Below, one piece after another: positions 11,501 to 24,010 of a stretch of DNA of 64,000 nt. The translations under genes were made by a program, and so were the position numbers. Under the pieces are notes generated by a model that was not told the DNA's origin, ran no database searches, and saw only the letters and a program-made list of their open reading frames with translations. Source of the DNA: Heterotrichella gracilis (taxonomy: Eukaryota > Sar > Xanthophyceae > Tribonematales > Xanthonemataceae); assembly GCA_032358255.1 (NCBI GenBank), contig JAULBX010016860.1, positions 1-64,000 on the forward strand, written 5' to 3'. Within the stretch, counting starts at the first letter, position 1. Every line of letters begins with the position of its first letter.

Positions 11501-14500
11501 CACAGGGGGTATGGGGTAGGCCCTGCTGTCAATGAACCCTATGGTAGGGTGTTGCAGAGGCCAGGCCCGAAAGGTACCCTGCAGTAGGGTTCTGATGGTT
11601 ATAGGGCCATCTGTCACCCTTGTGTAAAGTTTGCGATGGGTATGCATGCTATGAGGGCCCTTGGGGTGGGGCCCAGCCGGGACCTATACTTATTAACACT
11701 CAGCCCACCCCCCACAGCACCCCACCACCCCTCCCCAACCCACGGTCAACACTCTCAACCCCCTCCCCTCCCCTCCCCTCCCCCCAGGCTACATGTACTG
11801 CAACCTGCCCGGCCTGGGTGCGGCTGTGGGTGAGACGGTGCGCATATACTTCCTGGCGGTGGGCAGCGAGGCGGACCTGCACACGCCCTCGCTCAACGGC
11901 ATTGGGAGGTTCAGCATACTGGTAAGGGTACCCTGGGACTGTAAACCCTTGAACCGCATTCAGAGCCTCTTGGGAAAGCATGTGCGGTGATTAGGGACCC
12001 TGGGGAGCCACTGCGGTGCTTTTGATACGGAGGAACATGGTCATGCATGCACCCTCTGCATGTTGGTGGGAAGTACCTGCAACCCAACAGGACCAGAAAA
12101 GCAGATGGCATCCATCTGCTATGCCGCCAGCTCCACACAGCGTGCACCCCCCCACCCCCCAGGGCGTCCACCTCATCCTCCTTCCAGGCTGAGCACATCC
12201 AAAATGGTAATAAAAAAATTAAAAACATAAAAAAAAATTTATACATGTGTCCAAAAAAAACAATGTAGTACCCAGAAGCAAAAACAAGCACCCTGCATGC
12301 CATGCCACTTCCCCCCCTCACCCACCCCTTCCGCCCACCCCCCACCCAGGGCACCCACCGCGACTCCCTCCAGCTTTTGCCCGGCGCCATGGAGACAGCG
12401 GACCTCACCGTCACCAACCCTGGGACCGCGCTGTTTGCATGCAGGGTGGCGGACCACGTGCTGGCGGGCATGCGGGCGCTGTTTGTGGCCACAAAAGGTG
12501 GGGGTTGCACTTGCTTTCCTATTTTGTTGCAGAATAATTGATTTACATAGTAATTAGATTTCTTTTGGTGCTTTAGAGTACATTGTGTACACCACCCACC
12601 ACTCACCCCCCCGCACACACTCCTCCATTAAAGACAACCGCCCCGTCACTCACCACCACCGCCACGTGCCTCCACTTGCAATCTGCTGTCATGATTGCTC
12701 CACTGACAGCGCAGCAGCTGCCAACCCCACCCACCACCTCCCGCAGCACCCACCGCCACCGCCACCACCACCTCCCCGGGCCGCACCCGCACGCACTTCA
12801 TCGCCGCTGACCAGGTGCAGTGGGACTACGCGCCCCTGGGATACGACGGATGCTGGGGGGGGCAATGGGACGAGGAGCAGCTGGTGAGGCAGGCTTGGAC
12901 TTTGCCTTTCAGTATCATCAAACATATTATCAATGGATTTTTATCTAAAAAGGTTGATTGAGTATTAATATCAGTAATTCACATTTGTTTGTTTGTTTGT
13001 TTGTTCGTAATTCACATTCAGATTGTTCAAATGTTCTTTTCACATTAAGATTGTCTTTATTCTTCATGGTAAAAAAAAAAAAAAAACATTCAATAGCCTC
13101 GTGACTCGTGCCCTCTCTACCCCCCTCCCCAGGTGCACGTTGGCCAGAGCTCCTCCTCGCTTGGCTCCATATACACAAAGGCGCAGTACCGCGCATACAC
13201 AGACGCATCCTTCACGCAAACCCTGGACCCAGCCATCGGTGCGGGTGCTGTGCTGCCACCCGGCATGTCTGGCATACTTGGGCCCACGCTGCACGCGGAA
13301 GTTGGCGACACCCTCAAGGTGGGTGGCAGGAATAACGAGTAGGAAATGATGTTGGCAATATTGCCCGCTTGTTGACCTCCTTACTGCCATTCTGCCACAA
13401 TTGGAGAAGCTGCCACATGTACAGATATAAATCTTATATTTTGTGCTTGAAGAGCTATTTAATCTGATATGAGTATGTCAGTAGCTTCACCATTTTTTTA
13501 GTCAGTGCTGACGAATAATATGTATTATCCGGAACTTGTACCTATTTGGATAGGCGTTCCTGATATGGATTAAATATATTAAATACATTCGTCTTTGGTT
13601 ATGCAGATTGTTATAAAGAACCAAGCCCTTGTATTTTTACCGTCTTGCACCTGCCCACATTACCCCCTTTTGCTGTTCACCCCCTTGCGCTCCTCTTTCC
13701 CTTCTCCAGGTTGCTTTCAAGAACAACCTTGCCTTCCCAGTGAACCTGCACCTGGCGGGGGGCCTGGTGCCGGTGGGGACGGGGCCGGCTGGGACAGCAG
13801 TGGCGCCCGGGGGGGTGTACAACTACACGTGGACGGTGGGTGCCACGCTGGAATTCTAAGAGCTCTGGAAAATCCATGATGAAGAACGATCCAGTGTAAA
13901 ATGACTAGAGCTGCTTTAACAAATCAAACAAAGCTCCCGAGACCCCTGCTCGGCACCCTTGTCCCCTGAACAAAGCTAGCTACGAGTAGCAATTCTTGCA
14001 ACAGAAAGAACCTTGTCCGTGACGTGGCTCACCTATGTTCCTCCTCCTGCCACGTCGTTTACGTCGTTCCCTCTGTTACTCCTCCTCTGCCCCCTTTGTG
14101 CGCTTTACCGCCCACCTACTCACCTGCTTTACCTGCTGTCCACCAAAAACACATCGACTGAATTGACCCAAGAGGAAAGGGCCTCATAAACAGGTAGAAA
14201 TTTGTTTACGACCGCCCCTTCCTCACCGTTCCCCCCCTCCCCCCCACGCTCAGGTCCCCTCCGCCTCTGGCCCCGGCGCCTCCGACCTGTCCACCACCGC
14301 CTACACCTACTCCTCCTCCCTGGACACAGCCACACACCCATATGCGGGCCTCATGGGGCTGGTGGTGGTGGGGAGCAAGGGGGCGCTGGCAAACGACAGC
14401 GCTGCTCTCCCGCTGGATGTGGACTTTGAGGTAAACCCAGAAACCCGTGTACCCTGCTGGCTATCCAATTTCGAGGCTGTGCCCTGTTTTTTTGGATGTA

Positions 14501-16221
14501 CAGACCCTTGCGGGTACCCTGTATGAATATTGTAATTTTTTGTTGTATGCATTATGAAATGTGCGCCCTTTTCTCTCCTCAGGTCCCCCTTCTGTTTACT
14601 GTGGATGATGAGAACTCCTCCCCTTACCTGGAGGCAAACGTCAAGGCGGCCAACCGGACCATCGACACAGCCAGCGACCTGTTCACGGTGGGTGGGGGTG
14701 GAATAAGGGGGGGCGGTTAGTGCGGGTGTGGATGGATGAGGGGGTGTTTGTGGTGGTGGTGAGAATTCTGTTCTGTTCAAAAAACTTATTTTTCTTTGTT
14801 TCTTTGAATGTTTCTGTTACGTGCTGATGTCCCATGCTGAGCCCCGAGTTGATGTACTAAGGTAAACATGCGTGCATCAGGAAACAAGTGCATGAGGGCA
14901 ATATAATTCCATGTATTGGAAGTGACTCCATTTTCTCCCTAGCAAAAAAATGCAACCTGCTACAGTGACGGGATGTATTTTTCCCTGATGTAGTGAGGGG
15001 TTGGTTGTCTTCATAGGCGCCTCTTTGATTCCCAAGTCACATTCCCAACAGCTGTGATGTTATTTTTTATGAACGTTTTTTATCCATCATTCCACCCATC
15101 GCAGGAGTCCAACCTCATGCACTGCGTGAACGGCTACGTGTTCTGCAACGTGCCCCAGCCCACATTCCCAGTGGGGTCAAGGGTGCGCTGGCTGATGGTG
15201 ACATTCGGATCAGAGGTGGGTCATGTTCTGGACCCCGCACCCCACGGGGTGACACTACACCGCCAAACGACAAAATTATGGTGGTGATAATGTTGCAAAA
15301 TTAATGCATTTATGTAGGCATGGCTTTCTAAACGTTTTCGATCAGTCTTTAGATTTAGAAATGTATTGGCAAAATTAGTTCGAGACTCCAATTCCGTCTA
15401 AATGTTTTGCAATAGTATACGTATGGTAAGATGTGATGTATTCATGAACTGGGGACAAGTATAGGGTGTGTATACTTTGAGGCGGAAGGAGGGTCACTGT
15501 GTAAAACACAGACGAACAGGGGGACAGACTTTGCCAAACATTGTGTGCTGTCTATATTGTCGCATCCAAAACATATGTTTTATTTTTATGTTCCCCCCCC
15601 CCAGGTTGACATGCACAGCCCCACCTTTGAGGGGCAGGTGGTGCTGGCGGTGGGGGCCACATCCTACGCAACTGAGCTCATGCCGTCAATCACACGAACG
15701 GTGGACATGATCGCAGGTAACCGCTCGTTAGTACAGTGCGTCACTGATGAAACTCCTTAACATTGCAATATATCTTGCCATTTCTCTCGTTTGTCATTGG
15801 TGGCATCTCCTATGCGTGAGTACTCATGCGGTAATTATTGTTGTGCACAGTGCATGGCCGGTCACAAGTTGGGCGCATGTAGTGTCCTTCCAGGTTACCC
15901 CGCCACGTGCATGACCTCGAAAAACATGCACCAAGCTGTCTAACCTGCTAGTGCATGCCAATTATTAATCTGGCTGTAGTGCTGGTAGGAAAGTAGCTGA
16001 CCGTGCCTGCAATGTGTGCAGCGTGTGGCCTTGCACGCCAAGGGTCCGCTGTATGCATGCACTCCTGGTCCTGGTCCTCCCCCTGCCCCCCCTCCCCTCA
16101 CCTCCCTCACCCGCCCTCCCCTTTGCCTGCAGACCAACCTGGCGCATGGCAATATGGGTGTGCAGTGGCCGACCACTACTTGGCTGGCATGCGGGGGGCA
16201 TTCAGGATCACAAAGAAGTGA
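5600..16221 (+). CDS. FOX1: Secreted six-domain multicopper ferroxidase (FOX1/ceruloplasmin-like), 22 exons
   Basis: Exons: 5600-5872, 6269-6305, 6630-6823, 7654-7851, 8238-8404, 8658-8838, 9120-9221, 9456-9653, 9961-10138, 10412-10637, 10936-11086, 11325-11484, 11788-11921, 12350-12497, 12747-12883, 13133-13318, 13710-13835, 14254-14430, 14583-14687, 15105-15215, 15605-15716, 16133-16221 (TGA); 1129 aa. A signal peptide ends near ALASA (residue ~27). Three cupredoxin pairs each begin with a WDYAP motif. Domain 2 has HTAHWHG (~305-311) and HCHVNDH..GGM (~348-359); domain 3 has HPHG (~489) and YHSH (~548). These give eight His for a trinuclear copper centre. Domains 4 and 6 keep only type-1 ligands (H720/C764/H769/M774; H1067/C1110/H1115/M1120). 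Domains 1 and 5 lack ligands. By family it oxidises Fe(II) outside the cell for uptake by an FTR1-type permease. No C-terminal membrane segment is seen. Domain 4 carries an Ala/Glu-rich insert. Confidence 0.93.
6337..6532 (+). repeat. Tandem direct repeat, 103-bp period, with CCCTAAA-like ends (ferroxidase intron 2)
   Basis: Copy 1 is 6337-6439 and copy 2 starts at 6440. They match over about 90 bases with only two substitutions that I see (GACG/GATG and GTGG/GTGA). Copy 1 ends in repeated CCCTAAA and CCCTAAAAA units resembling the algal telomere repeat CCCTAAAA. The near-identity suggests a recent duplication. Confidence 0.9.
6916..7446. mobile_element. MITE-like non-autonomous DNA element in ferroxidase intron 3
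   Basis: The ends are 28-bp inverted repeats, 6916-6943 and 7419-7446, matching at 27 of 28 positions; the termini read ACCGTACTGG and its complement. The interior is markedly AT-richer than the flanks and contains GGCGAAATTT-type motifs in opposite orientations near the two ends. TAG is present at both borders (6913-6915 and 7446-7448) and may be a short target duplication, though this is ambiguous. No transposase is encoded. The element sits wholly inside intron 6824-7653 and leaves the splice sites intact. Confidence 0.8.
12982..13004 (+). repeat. (GTTT)n microsatellite in ferroxidase intron 15
   Basis: About five consecutive TTTG/GTTT units lie in the intron 12884-13132, followed by a poly(A) run near 13071-13086 just before the polypyrimidine tract of exon 16. 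Confidence 0.85.
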
Positions 16222-18311
16222 TCGGGTTGCAGTCATCTGTTGTATATGTTATCATGTGTGTCCGATGCTAATCTGATTCAGTGTTTTGTAGCAGTTTCCT
16301 TCCGTTCACAGCATGTAACAAAACACATGGTGCACCGGCTATTGCCACGTTGGGAATGGTGGATCAACGGGGGACAGGAAGTAAGCCTGACGCTCAACCA
16401 ATCAGGATTTTTTAGTAAATTTGTTGTTGGACACATTTTTTTTTTGCTGCTTTTGCAGAACTGCCACCACGAGAGTCACCTCGGCAGCCCTGACTATACC
16501 TACTGTCCTTGCTGCCTGGTACCCTCGAGTCAACCCAGGTGGAACATGATCTCTGGTGCCACCACCATTTATGTCATGGCGCCATTTGTGCCATGTATTG
16601 TACATGCACCGTTTGAATCACCCTAGTGAGCAGCTAGAGCAGCAGTGCACCGAGCCTTGAAAGGGATCAGCGTGTTTGAATCCAATCAATTCAATGATTA
16701 TTTTGATTTAAACAAAAGCCGCCCAGGGGACCCCTAGCTAGTTTAGCAATGACACAGTGTGGCTTCAAAATGACACAGTGTGACTAGTAAAGGGACATAA
16801 GCGCCGCGAGCGACATGGCCCAGTTGGAATCGCTGGAATAACTGGAGTGCATTGTAAATATTCCGTTATATTAATTGTGATTACCATAGAATCATGACAC
16901 TGCCATGAAAGCCATGTGATATTATGAATGCCGTTATACTCGTCAAATGACAAGCTTGGCCGGTGTATAGTGGTCCAGGACCACGAGACCTGTGGCTCCC
17001 ACCTCTGACTGGCAATGCTGTCAACAATCAATTGAATGCGGCGAGATGCGGAATACACCACTCAATGGTCCGCAGGCTGCCGGCCGCGACTGCATGGCGA
17101 ATTTCGAAAATTTTCAAAACTAACTGTACGAGTGTGATCGCGACAGTCAGAAGGTTGTGACAACCAGCCAGGCAGTAGATGGGCTGCAAGAGTACTGCAA
17201 TGGCGGCGCCATAGCGATAGCACTGTGCACCAAGATCACTTCTGCACTTGGAATGAATTAAATGTTACAGCTTGCAAATTCCAACAACAGGGTCTGACCC
17301 TGAGTCACTAAGGCGTGAAAACAGAGACCAATATGGCAAAAGTTGGTGGCACATGTCATGTCATTGACTTACAAGCCACACTTGTGGACAGTGCTGAGGG
17401 TGCCTTTGAGAGGCTGTCCTGATTAATGTCAAGATTACCAATATTGATGTAAATATTGCACAGTGTATGTACAATATACTATCATGCTATTAGTGTGTAA
17501 TACACATGTGCACACTGTCCGTGATGTCAGTACGACAGTGTACATATGCATATACTGTGAGCTTGGCAGTGGAGAGAAATACCCTGGCAAAGCATGTTGA
17601 AACCGCCTGAATGTTAATAACATAATATGTAGTAACTTATTGTATTGTATAAGACAAGAAACGCAGTTTCATAAACCCTACCAACTTTAAGCAAGCATAG
17701 GAGAAAGAAACAAGATGGAAGGGAACGCACAGGTGGACGTAAGGAGCCACAGTTTGCCTACGAAAACTATTTGTTCACAACATGAATATATTCTTAGGGG
17801 GCGTAAGTGCCAATCTGCATGTTTGCAAAAAACAGGATATTTACGTAATCGTCAAAAGGCAAGGAAGAACAATTGATAACAAAATACATCATAAGCAAGA
17901 GAGTGTTAGCTTCGCAAAAAAAGCTATACAATAATTGCTGGCCATGGAAGTGCTGGCAGGTTGGCAGGACTTGCCAAACTTGCAGCCCTTGAAGGTGCAT
18001 GTCCCTCATGGAATATACTCAAACGAGCTAAACATGCATCAACAACATAAGCGCATGTGCTAACGTATTTCAGCACTGTGACCCTAATGAGTACATCCAA
18101 CCCATGTTGGCATATCTGGCAAACTGAAATGAACAAAATACGGCCTCCGTACATGGTCTACATCCTGCCAGATCTTGATTTCCTCGAAAGATGGATATAT
18201 ACTTGGGGCCCAGTAGCACGGCACGCATACTGGAGAAACATCAGTCCTAGTGAAATGACAGCCATGCGTTGCGCAGGGTTCGGTGTCGTGTAATGTAAGG
18301 GTAGTAAGGGT
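16222..18311. other. Intergenic region between the ferroxidase and duplicated gene copy A (convergent)
   Basis: The ferroxidase gene and copy A converge here, so both 3' UTRs lie in this stretch. It is AT-rich with no coding exon that I can support. Two near-adjacent copies of a motif reading AATGACACAGTGTG occur at about 16747-16782. The part from about 17690 onward resembles the sequence left of copy B and belongs to the segmental duplication. Confidence 0.6.
16314..16318 (+). terminator. Candidate TGTAA polyadenylation signal, ferroxidase gene
   Basis: TGTAA lies 93 bases after the ferroxidase stop codon. It fits the chlorophycean poly(A) consensus; other downstream copies could also be used. 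Confidence 0.4.
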
Positions 18312-21300
18312 CTAGTTGCCCCCCAGCGCACGGGCCACTGGGCTGGCACCAAACCAGGATGGCAGGCCTGCATCGCTGATGACCGCCAGTGGCACTACGA
18401 TTGGTGCACCCACCATCCCCTCACGCATGCGCCGACTACGCTGACGCGACACCGTGGAGATCTTGGCATTGCCCGCGATGTCCAACTGGTTGGTGGCCTT
18501 GGCGGCGATAGTTGCGCGCCGGGTGGCGGGGTAGGTGGCATGTGCAAAGTGGGCAAAGGTGGTGGTGCCGCCCAGGATGCCGTCCGTCACCTCGTAATCT
18601 GCATCGCTGGTGCCCTCCAGCACGTGGCTTCCGTTCACAACCTGCACAACAAGTTGCGCAATGTGTTGGTCGCTTGTTGGCCAAACTCACAGTACAAGGT
18701 GTCAACTCGACCCACGTGGCTAATGTAGCAAAATCTTCATGGATCATGCTGATGGCTTGTCGTGCGTGTTGATACTATTGATTGGCCAGGCACCACCTTG
18801 CTGGTAATAACAAACTACGGTGGCTACACAGGCACTATTCTTGATATGGGTTTCTGTGGTTTTTGTGGATGAGGCAACGGGTGTGATGGTTGTTAAAGCC
18901 AACTTTCACCAGGTATGATGGCATAGCTGGGGCAATGTAGTTTTATCTATCACAATGGTCTACACCTACATGACCACGCAGCTTTACCCAGTCTATTTAG
19001 GTGCAACTTTGATGGTGTTTTTGTTATCCAATCATTGCAATGCAGCGCAGTATGATGGATGATAACAGAGCTTGTAGATTATTACACATGCATTGTAAGT
19101 TATAATGCCTAAGCAATGCACAACAGGAACCATACCTTCGGGTCCACGCCCCTTCCCACTCGCCAGGTCTGGTCCACGATGCCGTGCATGTCCTCCAGGT
19201 CAGTGGTCTTCAGGTCGATGACGATGTCAAGCCATGGCTCACCGGCAGCTACAGGCAGGTAAGGGGGTACTTTAGGGTCATAAATATAATAATAGCATTC
19301 AATGATATTCAAGTATATTATATTAGTTTGCAAAAATAATATCAGGCCAGGTACACTAGGTACACACTGTTTGTAAATGAAACTGTGTGCTACACAAATA
19401 TTGTACGTGCATGTGAGGTGTACCTTGCTGACAGCTTATGAAGGCACACCAGGGCTGTTTAGGGTAAAGCAAAAGAAAAAGAAACAGTGCATGCAAAAGG
19501 GGCAGAGGATGAAGAGAACAAAAATATGATATAGGAATCCATTAAACTAACCGCAGAGCATGTTTTGCAACACACATACGCTATCCATCAAGTCCATGCC
19601 CGTGCACGGCCTCCAGTATTGACATCGGCTTGCAAGCAACCTTGTAAGTAAAGGTATATCAAATCAGTTTAAATAGCAGCATTTGTTTTCCATCTAAATT
19701 TTTAATAGTATACTAAGTAAGTTAACGCACGGAACCACTACAACTGGCCTATCAATTGGGTCTATAGTATTGTCGGCGGTGTCTCCCTGCCACCCACCTG
19801 TGAACACCGTCAGCGCCATGTCTTTGGATTCCAACTTGACGCTGGCGCCTGCCCTGCCACTGGGGTGGGCTGTGGTCAGCACGGCAATGACGTCAGGCGC
19901 CAGGCTGTACGCAATGCCGGACTGCATGGTGGCGACGAGGTCAACGCCCTCTTTCCCCACCAGCCATGCAGCCAGGGTGCCGTTGCCCTCGCCTACCTCC
20001 ACCACCACGCCTGTCGTCGGGGTGAGCATGCCGAGCTTGATCATATAATTGTTAATGACCCTCTCATTGCCCAGGTTGGAAAACAGCGCATTGACCTGCA
20101 AATTGAGGATTAGCAGGGTCTGGAGATAATGCATTATTTAGGATAAGGATGGGGTTAAATGGGTTTTAGGTGGAGGATGTGCACTTCCTACATACCCACA
20201 AAAAGTAGGAAAGACATAAACATACTATTTTAGCTGAATTGTTTAAATTCATGGCAATTAAATCAGCCCGGATTTAGGTCGTCAACAGAGAGGCATGCAC
20301 AGGATTAGGATTTAATACGGTGGCGGATGAAAACATATACGCCAGAGCAGCAAGGCTTCACAAATAGGGGCAAACCCAGAACTACGGCTGGTCAACATCA
20401 TGGTACATGCCGTCTATGCTACAAATTTGCGCCAATAATTGGATGTCTAGGTTGTCAAGCAATAAAACAATTTAATTACTGTACGCTCCTGGTAGTTGGT
20501 TGCTGACAGCACGTTGAACACTGCGTCGGGGTAACCGAGGAAGTCATACCATGCAGCGCCAAATCCGCGGAAGTGGGGGTCGCCTTGGCCAGCCGCAGCT
20601 GCACAGGGAGGAGGCGGTGGCGGTGATGGTGGTGGTAGCAATGGTGGGAATAGTGATCCAGTAACACTGGGGCTATGTTGCTCTGCTGGAAATGGTAGAC
20701 ATACGAGACATACACATGTATCGCAGGCATGAGCTACGTGAAGTACACTGATCACATAGCGGGTCATTTGGGTTATTGCCCTGCACATTGCGACTGTCTA
20801 CAATTAGCACCCCATGCCAAACCTTGACCCACCTGCACATATGGTGGTGGCCAGGGTGGGCACTTGAGTGGGCGCCACGCCGCAGGACCCAACGTAGTTG
20901 GTCAACCAGAGCGCGTCGCTGGCGTAATGAGACCGCCGCCATGTGCAGTCCCCCGCCACTGTGAGCCCCGTCCTGGGCACCAGCACAGTCATGCCGGTCC
21001 ACAGGACGGATGTGCCATCGCCGCAAGGCGTGCCTGGTTAGTAGATGTAGCCGTCTGCGCCTGGTCCCTGGCACAGAGCTGGGTCGGTGGTGGTGCCGCG
21101 GAAGTTGCCGAGGGACGCCGCCGGCACACAGGCAGCGGGCAGACAACAGGGTAAATTCAAAAAAACGACGTTGTAGCTTTCTAAGCTTTCTGTGAACGCC
21201 TCACAACTTGGAGGGGCAAAAGCTTTGAGACTTGCGCAGATAGTGTGATTTCTTAAGTATCAATACTAGGAAAAGCCCGACTGGCACCATGCCCGACTGT

Positions 21301-21550
21301 TTATCTTGGCTGCTTGTGTTGCAGCATGGCGGGAATGCAAAAGCAGACACTGTCTACAATGTATCCATACTGGCTAGAAGATGATGGCACACTAGGCACA
21401 CTTGGCTAACTAGGCTAACTTGGCACACTGCCTGTCAGGAAAGAATCCCAATTCTAAACCCTGACCTGCTCGTGCCGGCGCCAGGCAAAGTCCATTCACC
21501 ATGGTAGCCACGGTCCAAGGCCAGCCAGGATGGGTTGCCGGGGCAGTCAT
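18312..21550 (-). pseudogene. Decayed tandem copy (A) of the secreted GDPHF/VWD-like protein gene
   Basis: The six exon equivalents on the minus strand are 21466-21550, 20833-21138, 20489-20598, 19798-20095, 19136-19248 and 18312-18641 (TAG). They mirror copy B in size and phase. Three lesions break it. The exon 2 acceptor AG seen in copy B is missing. Exon 2 has an in-frame TAA at 21038-21040, where copy B has TAC. The exon 3 donor reads GA instead of GT at 20487-20488; the next GT, four bases on, shifts the frame and meets a stop quickly. The signal peptide also has an Asn in its hydrophobic core and an Arg near the cleavage site. The downstream exons remain open and close to copy B, so decay is recent or gene conversion has acted. 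A non-canonical transcript cannot be excluded. Confidence 0.8.
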
Positions 21551-22481
21551 CTTTGTGTCAATCCTGGGCAGTCGTCGTTACCTGTTCAGGGGACGGAGCG
21601 GATTCGTTTTTAGGGGCGTCATGACGTGATCACGATAGTGTAAGACTTGCTTAAAAAAAAAGGGGGCTACAAGTCAGCGCTGTGGACAGTCGTAAGAAGA
21701 AGCGGCATTTATAGTATTAGTGATGGGGAGTTTGGGGACGAGGTAGAGCAACCAGCGGAGAGGGGCAAACTAGTTTGCTTGCCACAGCTTCGTACTGTTC
21801 TGGCATGTAGGTCATGATGTTCATGATGAAAGCATGCCGCCCATGATGGACTACAAGGCGCTTGTTTAAATGCCACCGAGTGGTGAACGGGTACTGAACA
21901 AATGAAAGCGAGCCGAGCGACGTGAAACGTATAAAGCAAAAAAGGCGGGCCCGCCATCCACGAGGCGAAGCAGACGACACCTGTTTGCGTGACAAACGCA
22001 AGATGATGACCCTCCTCACTCACACAAAGTGCCGTACAGGCTGGTCCAGGGTATATACGTTTGTTCGCGAACTACACCAAAGAGACTGTGACGCGCAAGA
22101 CACACCTGTACATACTGTACAGGCCTGGTTCACGGGTGTGCTGGCCAAGGCGGTGGAACAGTGAAAAACCTGACATACGAACCGGAACGCTACCAAACTG
22201 CGGATACAGTTTGCACCTATCCAAGCAAAAGACATGTGCCGCGTGCCGGGGTGCATGCACTGAAGTTTTTCGTTGGCGCGTGTTTTGGCGCGCTGGACTA
22301 CGAAAACCATGACCTGCGCGCGCAATGGGACAGAACCAGTGTGCACACAGTGGCCAGATCGTCTACGAGGTGACAAGATGTGCCGGAGAAGAAACAAATC
22401 ATGCAGAGTCCTGCTGTAAGACTTCATAACCTTCCGTACAGTGCTGCCTTCGCGCAGGCGTGGTGTGTTTGGGTTTTGGTG

Positions 22482-22530
22482 CTTACCTGGTGCAGCTCCA
22501 AAGCTTGACGAAGTCGGTGAAGTTTATATA
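22482..22530 (-). other. Conserved upstream segment with candidate splice donor, copy A
   Basis: On the minus strand this reads as a GC-balanced segment ending CACCAG before GTAAGC, matching 28911-28956 of copy B. It may be a 5' noncoding exon. Relative to copy B there is a small length difference just before the donor, which argues against it being coding. A TATATAA-like string lies at its upstream side in copy A only. Confidence 0.35.
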
Positions 22531-23840
22531 CACTGCCTGCCTTGTGTGATCAGAGAAACCAGCTTCAAACAGAAGTGAAGACTTGCTGCTCCAGCAGATT
22601 GGCGATCGCGGCAATATTAAACAGGTTTGAGACGTGCAGGACGTTCTTGTAGGTTTGTTTCGACCGCCTGGCGCCATAGTTGGGAGTGTGATATCGAGGG
22701 GATTCAAAAACGAAATCCGTTAACGGGGGAAGTAATTAAAGTAGTCAGAGTTGCAGTCAGACCACAGAGGACAAGAAATAAACGAAATAAACCAAGTTTA
22801 CCTGCCATCCTATTAACCACCCACTAGTTTATGGTGCATGTAATTAATGTAATGCATGAAGTACATCGGCTAGGGAACATAGACACACACCTTGACGGCC
22901 ATTCAAACAGAAAAAAATCAATTAGTACATGGAGTCAGTAGTCTCAGGCTCAGCCGCAGGCGCAGCCTGCTCTTGGGCTGGCAGACCTGCAAGTTGCAGG
23001 GCAGTGGCATAATGGACCACAACCACCTGGGACCTGACAGGTGACCTTAAGTATGAAGGGTATACCACTGGCAGCTATTATGGCATCAAGCGGCAATTAT
23101 GATAACCACGCCTAGTGTGCATTGAAAAATGTTAACTTATTAGGTCGCTGTGATTGAATCAAGTTTTAGGTAATAGCGATGGCATTAAATATCTCCATTC
23201 AAGCTGCCAAATCGATTTCTTACTTTGAAAACAGGCAATTGCAATGAGGCACTCTTTTCCATTCTTTTCCAGTGGTGGCACCATTCTGCTGAATTTTCCG
23301 CGTTGGAATTTGTTTTCTTTCATTATTTTCCGCCAACTCTTGATGCTGTGCCAGTCTCGACCCAATTGAAACAAAAGAAAGAAAGAAACTTAAGAAAGGG
23401 GGACGTGCGCACCAAGGCGTAGTGAAGGGGCCACTGGGTCGCGCCAGGGCACCGACTAGCCAGAACAGCTAGTCAAGTAGTTGGATAATGCATAAAACCA
23501 GTGGTATTATGACGCAAGGCATAATGTCCCAAGACGCTTGCCGCGAGGCATATCAGGGCGCCTTGGCTGCCAGCTTGGAACTGTTGATTTATTATGTGCG
23601 CGCTTCAAACAAGCGCGTTCGCTGGAATCTGATTCGAATCTTCTTCTTTGACCAATTACGTGTAGTTAATTTTGTATAAATATTCAAGTTCAGAATATTA
23701 TGCTTTTAGCCCACCGTTGGGACGCAATTAAATTTAATAATTGCGCTCGCCATTTTTTTTTGGTAATGCCTGGACGTTCGAAATGTGCGCTGTTTAGCTC
23801 ATTTGTGGCATAAATGATTATATCGTCCAACTTGGCACGT

Positions 23841-23906
23841 GCACACAACTTTTTATCCGAACGGTGTGCACCGTGCTTATGCACACAATTTTTTATCCAA
23901 ACAATG
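23841..23906 (+). repeat. Two-copy tandem repeat, 40-bp period
   Basis: The 26-base unit beginning GCACACAA occurs at 23841-23866 and 23881-23906, matching at 22 of 26 positions. It lies in intergenic AT-rich DNA. Confidence 0.75.
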
Positions 23907-23985
23907 TTTTAACGGGGCTGATTCAGCAGATTGTACAAGGTTTCCAGCACTCTATTTGCATAATTTGTATTGGATTGCTAATGTA

Positions 23986-24010
23986 ACATGACATGACATG
24001 ACATGACATT
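23986..24010 (+). repeat. (ACATG)n microsatellite
   Basis: Four perfect ACATG units are followed by ACATT. The tract lies between the two duplicated gene copies. Confidence 0.85.

Larger units (their letters stand above)
17690..22680 (-). repeat. Segmental duplication, copy A (approximate limits)
   Basis: This block aligns collinearly with 24390-29100. It covers the 3' flank, all six exons, all introns and about 1.1 kb upstream of the start codon. Shared landmarks include the 3' flank phrase CATATCTGGCAAACTGAAA, the exon sequences, and the upstream phrase TTGACGAAGTCGG. The edges were judged by eye from fading similarity. Confidence 0.8.

Noticed and set aside
20673-21146. 157-codon open frame on the minus strand over copy A exon 2
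   Set aside because: It is in a different frame from the conserved protein of copy B; the true frame contains the TAA at 21038-21040.
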